A stretch of DNA of 34,604 bases, taken from Azolla pinnata. Taxonomy: Eukaryota; Streptophyta; Polypodiopsida; Salviniales; Salviniaceae. Position 1 is the first letter of the stretch. Every line of letters starts with the position of its first letter. The stretch is taken from NCBI GenBank assembly GCA_037176905.1, contig JBBBWG010001859.1:1-34604 (forward strand), given 5' to 3'. The notes below the pieces were generated by a model that was not told the origin of the DNA, did no database searches, and saw nothing but the letters and a program-made list of their open reading frames with translations. Made by a program: the position numbers and the translations under genes. Below are positions 30,701-34,604 of the stretch, one piece after another.

Positions 30701-33689
30701 GGTTACAATAGGTCAGGCAATAGCAATTTGTTGAGCACATAGACCCACCTTCTGGACTGTTGTCTACTTTCCATGCTCGTTCATGGTATCCCTCCATCTT
30801 GGATCAGTCCATATTTGAGGTCTTTCAGATGCAAAGATTCAGTTGATTGAAGTCCAAGATCTTGTGTGCTTAGATTACGAGATTTTTTTAAACTTTTGTA
30901 TTGATATGGATTTGCTATTGTCAAAGACAGGAAAGTATTTTATGTTGTAATGACTTGTTATGCAGTCTTATTGATGATTCTAGCCCCTCGATATAATAGA
31001 CACATCTATCTTTCTTTCTTCTTACATATATAATTCAATTGATGTTGTACTTTCATCCACCATTTCGTCATCCAATTTTCACGGTTCTTTTAACAAAATC
31101 TGGTCATTTTTTACTAATTAATTGGCTGTGTACAAAAATGTACACAGGCAAAAACGTACAAAAATGACCAGTTCAGCCAAGTTCGTTTCCTTACTGCTCC
31201 CAGAATTGTCATTGCAGAAAAAAGATGGATCGTTCGTGTGCCTGTTTTGATTATTGTGTTTAATAACAGTCCACGAAATAATAATGTGTCCTTATTAGTT
31301 GAAAGAGGCCTGACATATGTATACAGCATTGCTCATTTAGAGAAGTGGTCGTCATTACATCCAAATTATGCCCAAATCCAGGCATAAGCCTAAATTTTGA
31401 AATATCCCGCACTATAAATTCTGTAACACAATTTGGCCTTAGAAAAATCCTTTTAATTTATAAATGAATAGGAGCATGGACATAGATTTCTTTATCGAAA
31501 AGACTTCCATCAATTTCCAGAGGGATATATTTCTTATTAATGGAAAATGGCCTCATCAATTACTGATTTGATTCTGAGATAGAGGTGTAAATGGACAGTT
31601 GGATGCAATCAATTCATGGCTCGAATTGAAAATTGTTAATCAGGTCGCTGCTCCTATATAAAAGCTTTGACAAAATTTATCCAAACTCAGACTCCGTAGA
31701 AAAGGAAGTAGATTTCTGTGATTGGTTCTCCTTTACATGGCCTAGAATAGGTTTCAGATCTTACTAACTTACTGGATCATCTAAAAACATTTATGGTTCA
31801 ATGTACCGTGTGTGGGAACAGGATTGGTGAGGTTCTGCAGAAGTAGTCAAATTGTAGCATATAAGACCAGATCCTAGTTGCCCTAAGAAGGCCCACAAGG
31901 TTTTATCAGAGTGAAAGAAGTTCTACAAGGTTTATGAAAGTGCAAATGGCTGTTTTCCACCCATTCTCGGTTAGAAATGATCTTTCAGGTTCTAGCTGGC
32001 ATGAATTAGGCCATGGGACAATAGCAATGCACTAGATAATCAGCACCCTTTTATCTTCAGCCCCATGGAATATTTAACATTACATACATGGACACTTTAG
32101 CACCTCCAGCTATTTAAATACTTAGTGCCTTGCCAATTCTTGTCATCATGAATCTGTTTACCCAAGTCCTAGCCAAAGTTAGTCCATTCCCATGTAGAAC
32201 ACAAGTGCCAGCAGTGTCAATAAACCAGCATCTGGAACTAGCTTAAAATGATGGAACATTACGTTGAGGATGCTTTTGCAAGGATATATAATCACTCATT
32301 GCATAAGCCGTGTCATGAGAACAAGGAGATTGTCGCCTTATCATAGATTCAAGTGTATGATGCTCCCTGTCTGCCATCCATGATTAATGCATCATAAGAA
32401 ACCCAACTTGAGATTATTACTATTGTGGTCCTTTTTGTCGTCTTAAGAGATGTTAAGAGCCCACCTTCTTTCTTTTCTTTTTGAAAAGGAGCAAGTTAGA
32501 GCTTCTCGGATGTGGAGCTATGTCTCAGTGAATGATATAATACTCCTCTTCATCTGAGTAGAACTTAGCTGAATTGATAGTGAATTCATGCTTCAGAGAC
32601 CTTAAGAGTTCCATATGCGAGATTCTTATGTTCTTGTACCTCAATATATTCCAATATCTCCTACTATCCATGTTTCTTGACATTTCATGGTATTCCAAAA
32701 ATAGAATAGTCATCTCTTCAAGAGCCTCTTATCATTTTCCACGTGGATCAGTGGGCTTACTCTCATGAAGAATATCTGGCATTCTCTGAACTTAGATTTC
32801 CAGACTCATAGCTAGTTTCTTTTTCACTGATATTTGGTATAAATAGACATCCCATTCCGCCCCAAGAAAGGGAGAGTAGACATAATTTTTGCAGCAAGAT
32901 GATAGTTGATGGTGGGAGGGAATTTTCTGCTGGTAAACAATGACACCTTAAAATTTCCTACCTTGATGCTTTGACATCATGTCCTTCGGAACAGTTGCAG
33001 ATCAAACTAATCAATCAGGAAGAATTTCATATTTATCGATCAATTTTTACACACTCTATTTGTAGTAGACGGCACATAACAGTCGGTGTGTAGATACATG
33101 ATTCTTCCATTCGATAATACATAATCTACCATCGCCGAGATTTGTGGTTTCAATGTTCTGAAGGTACAGAAAAAGTCGACTTTTCTAGGTATAAGCCCCT
33201 GATTAGCGGAAGCTCGCGCATACGAGAAATGAGCGAGGCAGACCCTGTGATGAATTCAACGTTCATTTTCAGTCTTAGATTTTATGCCTGCATACATCAA
33301 TTGAACCTAAAAAGGAAGGCATTGGGAATTGTTCCAGAGTGGTGTCGATGACGAGATAAGCTTCGCAGTCGTGTGGATGATGGAAGAACGAGTCACGTCC
33401 CAGTCCCCGAACACGCGGATAAGGCCGAAGGAAGCGAGAAGAAACGGAAAGGATGCCGGGAGAAAGAAGCAAGAAGCCGGCTTCCACTGGAAAGCACGGG
33501 AGTCGAGAAAATTCACGGACCAAATGCGGTCGGTCAAACGGAGAGGTGGGAGGGAACGTACAGACAGCGCACAGGCAGAAACAGAGAAAGGGAAGGAAAT
33601 GAGGGAGGGAAGTGACCTAGCGATGGCGGGTTGCGGTGGGGCGCAGCTGCAGGGAGAGGCGGAGGAGTCGCATCCTGCTCCATCGCCAT
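8586..33689 (-). CDS. HERC-like E3 ubiquitin ligase: RCC1-like domain plus HECT domain, 32 exons, 1120 aa
   Basis: Predicted HECT-type ubiquitin ligase: an E2-charged ubiquitin would pass to its catalytic cysteine and then to a substrate. Exons, 5' to 3' on the minus strand: 33617-33689, 29248-29391, 25278-25433, 25001-25165, 24803-24921, 23683-23730, 22197-22361, 21863-22117, 21657-21769, 21360-21570, 20523-20679, 20296-20372, 20128-20217, 19290-19333, 19153-19219, 17748-17833, 17621-17675, 16298-16393, 16149-16217, 16030-16074, 15848-15943, 15687-15764, 13609-13702, 12435-12514, 10649-10711, 10265-10402, 10105-10193, 9436-9517, 9271-9354, 9111-9185, 8856-8983, 8586-8706. They sum to 3363 nt in one frame without an internal stop. 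RCC1 blades span about 25-412 and HECT about 778-1120, with catalytic Cys1088 in LPTAHTCFN. Length and order resemble animal small HERC proteins (about 1050 aa). The exon 8 donor (alternative exon start 21860) and the exon 13 donor (alternative phase-0 GTACCT site) are uncertain. Confidence 0.85.
9518..10104 (-). other. Intron 27 of the HERC-like gene
   Basis: AT-rich intron sequence. A loose direct repeat is present on the + strand (GCTACATACAAGGTGTAAGC.. and GGATACATGGTGTAAACC.. around 9668-9755). No nested gene was seen. Confidence 0.5.
10712..12434 (-). other. Intron 24 of the HERC-like gene, hosting an antisense RT remnant
   Basis: 1.7-kb intron between the exons encoding the [12 protein letters not shown] and GLGIYNN segments. 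Its left half holds the reverse-transcriptase remnant listed separately. From 11700 to 12430 I see no repeat, RNA gene or exon. Confidence 0.5.
10780..11640 (+). mobile_element. Degenerate LINE reverse-transcriptase fragment
   Basis: On the + strand, antisense to the host gene, the frame from 10909 reads [20 protein letters not shown] and then [16 protein letters not shown]. This follows the plant LINE RT pattern of the catalytic ADDT box and the helix after it; the box is altered here to CEDT. Further on, past stops and shifts, [17 protein letters not shown] and [12 protein letters not shown] segments resemble the thumb and connection region that follows RT in these elements. Ends are approximate and no target duplication was found. 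It may belong to the same family as the zf-RVT copies elsewhere in the window. Confidence 0.45.
13121..13518. repeat. Degenerate tandem duplication (two units of about 185-210 bp) in intron 23
   Basis: Unit 1 (about 13121-13305) and unit 2 (about 13306-13518) share in order GACAACATTTTAGAATGCTATC / GACGACATTTTCGAATGCTATC, AAGAAGATGTAA / AAAAAGATGTAA, TGGGGTAGCAATCCATTAAAAAGAT / TGGGTGGCCATCCGTAAAAAGAT and CATAGGAACTTGATCTATCACA / CATAGGAATTTGCTCCATCACA. The ORF seen across unit 2 is not kept open in unit 1 and is not called. Confidence 0.75.
14538..14594 (-). mobile_element. 33-bp LINE tail micro-insertion with 12-bp target duplication
   Basis: The insert is 14550-14582. On the minus strand it reads ATCAATACAAAGTTGTATGT then TGTT and an A8 tail, matching the last bases of the larger LINE copies (ATACAAAGTTGTATCTTGTT plus poly(A)). 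It is flanked by AGGGATGAGACA (14538-14549) and AGGGATGAAACA (14583-14594), identical at 11 of 12 positions. This looks like an extremely 5'-truncated target-primed insertion inside intron 22. Confidence 0.65.
14595..15686 (-). other. Rest of intron 22, no nested gene seen
   Basis: AT-rich intron DNA. A stretch around 15235-15560 is rich in GGTTTGG/AAACCAA words on both strands, suggesting an old repeat, but I could not define ends or a terminal duplication. No exon or RNA gene was recognised. Confidence 0.4.
15848..21570 (-). CDS. Linker exons (10-21) between RCC1-like and HECT domains
   Basis: These exons encode about residues 413-777, mostly helical, with no domain I can name. Recognisable stretches include [11 protein letters not shown] (exon 10), [20 protein letters not shown] (11), [18 protein letters not shown] (12), [14 protein letters not shown] (14), [20 protein letters not shown] (16), [18 protein letters not shown] (18), [10 protein letters not shown] (19), [15 protein letters not shown] (20) and [20 protein letters not shown] (21). 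The last four follow the order seen just before the HECT domain in HERC proteins. Exon 20 appears to end at a GC donor (CAG|GCACTA). Exon 10 opens with a polar Ser/Asp/Gly-rich stretch likely to be a disordered spacer after the propeller. Confidence 0.82.
16394..17620 (-). other. Intron 17 of the HERC-like gene
   Basis: About 1.2 kb of AT-rich sequence with no recognisable repeat, nested exon or RNA gene. Confidence 0.5.
17834..19152 (-). other. Intron 15 of the HERC-like gene
   Basis: About 1.3 kb. A pyrimidine-rich block near 18150-18520 gives a chance ORF with Phe/Leu-rich content on the + strand; I do not regard it as a gene. No repeat ends were found. Confidence 0.5.
19659..19893 (+). 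mobile_element. LINE tail copy (about 220 bp) in intron 13
   Basis: 19666-19886 is homologous to the 3' end of the copy ending at 26637. It shares TATCTATTTATGAATACTCC, AACCATTTAGTGATGTGCAC, TAAGGAATTAAGCTAA, GGAGCTGTT.GTCTGAGGACT and TACAAAGTTGTATCTTGTTT, followed by an A8 tail. It differs by about 38 extra bases near 19695-19730. A short GTTAAA on each side (19659-19664, 19888-19893) may be the target duplication, but this is weak. The element is on the + strand, antisense to the host gene. Confidence 0.75.
21657..29391 (-). CDS. RCC1-like domain exons (2-9) of the HERC-like gene
   Basis: Seven RCC1 blades are readable. Their starts are [17 protein letters not shown] (exon 2), [16 protein letters not shown] (3), [17 protein letters not shown] (4), [16 protein letters not shown] (5), [16 protein letters not shown] (7), [16 protein letters not shown] (start of 8) and [14 protein letters not shown] (later in 8). 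The matching 'CGxxHTxAL' strands are [11 protein letters not shown] (3), [11 protein letters not shown] (4), [11 protein letters not shown] (6), [10 protein letters not shown] (7), [10 protein letters not shown] (8) and [10 protein letters not shown] (9). Seven blades make a closed beta-propeller. In HERC, RCC1 and UVR8 proteins such propellers bind protein partners or chromatin; the partner here is unknown. Several introns fall at blade borders. Confidence 0.92.
22362..23682 (-). other. Intron 6 of the HERC-like gene
   Basis: About 1.3 kb of AT-rich DNA. No repeat array, RNA gene or nested exon was recognised; ORFs here are short and lack family resemblance. Confidence 0.5.
23981..24041. repeat. 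Perfect 19-bp inverted repeat, 23-bp loop
   Basis: TCAACCAAACTAAATCAGA (23981-23999) is exactly reverse-complementary to TCTGATTTAGTTTGGTTGA (24023-24041). The transcript would form a 19-bp stem with a 23-nt loop. It lies in intron 5 of the HERC-like gene. A small inverted-repeat element or a structured intronic RNA are both possible; no flanking target duplication was seen. Confidence 0.85.
25552..26654 (+). mobile_element. 5'-truncated LINE insertion with 17-bp target-site duplication
   Basis: The element spans about 25569-26637 on the + strand, antisense to the host gene, in intron 2. It is bounded by AAGGGGGTAGATAACAA (25552-25568) and AAGGGGCTAGATAACAA (26638-26654), identical at 16 of 17 bases, and ends in a short poly(A). 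It encodes [20 protein letters not shown] and, after a frameshift, a zf-RVT-like region. That region has [31 protein letters not shown], an in-frame TGA at 26037-26039 where the family has Trp, then VCVVAQHVW. Further on is [17 protein letters not shown]. It has only the C-terminal part of the ORF, with frameshifts and stops, so it is dead on arrival or decayed. Confidence 0.88.
26688..27420. repeat. Degenerate tandem repeat in intron 2 (four short units, about 340-bp higher-order period)
   Basis: Four related units start near 26688, 26840, 27046 and 27187. Shared words in order include TGGAACCAAAAGAAC, AGTGCAAGATCANTCTG, TACTATAGGTCCT, AGACAAATTCCT, TAGTGAGAGCTACC and GTGTCTCTACTACAGTA. A linker after units 2 and 4 is also shared (ATATATGACAAATACATGCCAAA near 26960 and ATATGATACATGCTTGCCAAA near 27328, each followed by TCGGAATGTTATGAA-like sequence). 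So a pair of units plus linker seems to have duplicated as a block. Confidence 0.7.
27686..27884 (-). mobile_element. 181-bp LINE tail insertion with 9-bp target duplication
   Basis: The minus strand of 27695-27875 matches the LINE 3' end seen at 19.7 and 26.5 kb (TTATTTCCACC, AGTGATG, AAGGAAATTAA, TGAGGACTGATTGTAAAT, TACAAAGTTGTATCTTGTTT, A10). The flanks GCTATTCTT at 27686-27694 and 27876-27884 are identical. It is inserted in sense with the host gene in intron 2, about 1 kb from the larger copy. Confidence 0.82.
27885..29247 (-). other. Exon-proximal part of intron 2, no nested gene seen
   Basis: AT-rich sequence up to the donor-side exon at 29248. ORFs of up to 128 codons on the + strand (28603-28989) have no family resemblance and no splice-consistent structure. 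Confidence 0.4.
30041..30106. repeat. Perfect 33-bp tandem duplication
   Basis: A unit starting TAACAAAAAACTTGTTTTCT and ending AGTCGATAAACAA occurs twice in a row at 30041-30073 and 30074-30106 with no mismatch, which implies a recent slippage event inside intron 1. Confidence 0.95.
30576..30677. repeat. Diverged 41-bp direct repeat
   Basis: 30576-30616 and 30637-30677 align without gaps at 35 of 41 positions (both begin CACAACT and end AAGTGAGG). This is an older local duplication in intron 1. Confidence 0.8.
33617..33689 (-). CDS. Proposed first coding exon of the HERC-like gene
   Basis: ATG at 33689-33687 starts a 24-codon stretch, [20 protein letters not shown] then PPSL, plus one G before a GT donor (CTAG|GTCACT). 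The phase is exactly what exon 2 needs: G joins TT to give V in VFSWGRG, the usual first strand of an RCC1 blade. It is proline/alanine-rich and GC-rich, as first exons often are. The 4.2-kb gap to exon 2 and the modest donor leave room for another first exon. Confidence 0.6.
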
Positions 33690-33954
33690 GACTCCTCGTC
33701 GTCGCCGTCGGGATCTGAAGCTCGTTGGCTCCTCCTCCCTTCGCTCGCAGGCTCGCTCTTTTCAACGACGGATATCTCTTGTCCACGGAAGGAAAGGAAG
33801 GAAGGAAGGAAGGAAGAACACTTTTTTTTTTTCCTTGCTCTTCTTGCGCTTCGGACCAGACAATGGTCGCCCCTATAATGTCAACCGCCAAACCATGGCT
33901 TGCTAATAACATTAGCATTCCCATCTGTATGCAACTTACAAGTTACCGGGAATT
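33690..33954 (-). promoter_or_regulatory. Presumed 5' UTR and promoter of the HERC-like gene
   Basis: On the gene's strand this is the stretch before the proposed ATG. It is GC-rich near the start codon, then has a pyrimidine tract opposite (GGAA)n at 33784-33816, a poly(A) run opposite the T-run near 33823-33833, and further out mixed sequence. No convincing TATA box stands at a fixed distance. The telomere-type array begins at its outer edge, leaving only about 265 bp of ordinary sequence upstream of the start codon. Confidence 0.45.
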
Positions 33955-34604
33955 TAGGGTTTGGGGTTGAGGATTTTAAGGCTTAAGGTTTAAGGTTTAG
34001 GGTTTAAGGTTTAGGGTTTAGGATTTTAAGCTTTAAGGTTTAGGGTTTAGGATTTTAAGCTTTAAGGTTTAGGGTTTAGGATTTTAAGCTTTAAGATTTA
34101 GGGTTTAGCACTTTAAACTTTAAGGTTTAGGTTTTAGGATTTTAAGGTTTCAGGTTTAGGGTTTAGGATTTTAAGGTTTTAGGTTTAGGGTTTAGGGCTT
34201 AGGGTTTAGGGTTTAGGATTTTAAGGGTTTAGGGTTTAAGGTTTAGGGTTTAGGGTTTAGGATTTTAAGGTTTAAGGTTTAGGGTTTAGGGTTTTAAACT
34301 TTAAGGTTTAGGGTTTCGGATTTTAAGCTTTAAGGTTTAGGGTTTAGGATTTTAAGCTTTAAGGTTTAGGGTTTAGGATTTTAAGCTTTAAGGCTTAGGG
34401 TTTAGGGTTTTAAGCTTTAAGGTTTAGGGTTTAGGATTTTAAACTTTCAGGTTTAGGGTTTAGGATTTTAAGCTTTCATGTTTAGGGTTTAGGGCTTAGG
34501 GTTTAGGGTTTAGTGTTTAGGACAGGTTTTAGGGTTTAGTGTTTAGGACTTTAAGGTTTTAGGTTTAGGGTTTAGGGTTTAGGGCTTAGGGTTTAGGGTT
34601 TAGG
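33955..34604 (+). repeat. Degenerate telomere-type (TTTAGGG)n array with a 29-bp higher-order unit
   Basis: Continuous TTTAGGG and close variants run to the window edge. Many units are organised as the four-heptamer block TTTAGGA, TTTTAAG, CTTTAAG, GTTTAGGG (29 bp), repeated in tandem near 34020-34110 and 34320-34440. The G-rich strand runs 5' to 3' toward the right edge, the orientation expected at the right-hand end of a chromosome. It may be the proximal, decayed part of a telomere or an interstitial telomeric block. Confidence 0.93.

Larger units (their letters stand above)
29392..33616 (-). other. Proposed intron 1 of the HERC-like gene (4.2 kb)
   Basis: This is the longest gap in the gene. 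It contains two small tandem duplications (listed separately) and a T-run plus ACTTTTGTATTGAT near 30886-30905 that may be another LINE tail trace. A TATAAATA motif sits on the + strand at about 32838. No RCC1-type exon was found in it, and the blade count (seven) is already complete without one. Confidence 0.5.

Noticed and set aside
30880-30905. Possible fifth LINE tail (T-run, then AAACTTTTGTATTGAT)
   Set aside because: The match to the tail is short and gapped, and the flanks show no clear target duplication.
32838-32846. TATAAATA motif on the + strand in intron 1
   Set aside because: No coding exon or other promoter signal follows it on that strand, and TATA-like words are frequent in this AT-rich DNA.
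33307-33924. 205-codon minus-strand ORF overlapping the proposed first exon
   Set aside because: It is in a GC-rich, repeat-bearing promoter region and its frame does not join the RCC1 exons. The shorter ATG-exon in another frame fits the splice phase.
1-34604. CRISPR arrays, bacterial operons, riboswitches
   Set aside because: No evenly spaced identical repeats with unique spacers and no prokaryotic gene organisation. The content is plant nuclear.

Overview
The window reads as nuclear DNA of a land plant. It has TTTAGGG telomere-type repeats at its right end, a plant-type tRNA-Leu(CAG), a plant molybdate-transporter gene, and a very long AT-rich gene split by plant-like GT-AG introns littered with non-LTR retrotransposon debris. 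A seed-free plant (bryophyte, lycophyte or fern) is my guess, because the main gene has an RCC1+HECT layout that I do not know from the Arabidopsis UPL1-7 set. That placement is inference; no marker in the window fixes the species.

Layout. 1-3400: AT-rich intergenic DNA with a tRNA-Leu (possibly decayed), a 10-bp-periodic heat-shock-element-like array, and a decayed LINE fragment carrying a zf-RVT-like zinc-binding region. 3428-5189: upstream region of the transporter, built from tandem segmental duplications, AACAG-type repeats and a roughly 490-bp GAA/GGA-rich tract ending at the start codon. 5190-6686: one intact GC-rich intronless gene (+), a MOT1-type molybdate transporter of 498 aa. 6687-8585: 3' flank with a possible solo LTR and one unexplained short ORF. 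8586-33689: one gene on the minus strand. I rebuilt it by hand as 32 coding exons that join in a single frame (3363 nt, 1120 aa). It encodes an N-terminal seven-bladed RCC1-like domain, a linker, and a complete C-terminal HECT ubiquitin-ligase domain with its catalytic cysteine (a HERC-like protein). 33955-34604: degenerate telomere-type array about 265 bp upstream of that gene's start codon, continuing past the window edge.

The two protein genes are convergent and look functionally unrelated: molybdate uptake or storage, and ubiquitin transfer. The introns of the HERC-like gene hold several copies of what looks like one LINE family. These are an RT remnant near 10.9 kb, a 1.07-kb zf-RVT/3'-end copy with a 17-bp target-site duplication, a 181-bp antisense tail copy with a 9-bp duplication, a 33-bp micro-insertion with a 12-bp duplication, and another tail copy near 19.7 kb. 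They also hold local degenerate tandem duplications and a perfect 19-bp inverted repeat.

Exon borders were chosen by eye from splice dinucleotides, reading phase and HECT/RCC1 family pattern. Most are well constrained. Exon 1, the exon 8 donor and the exon 13 donor are the least certain, and one intron needs a GC donor.
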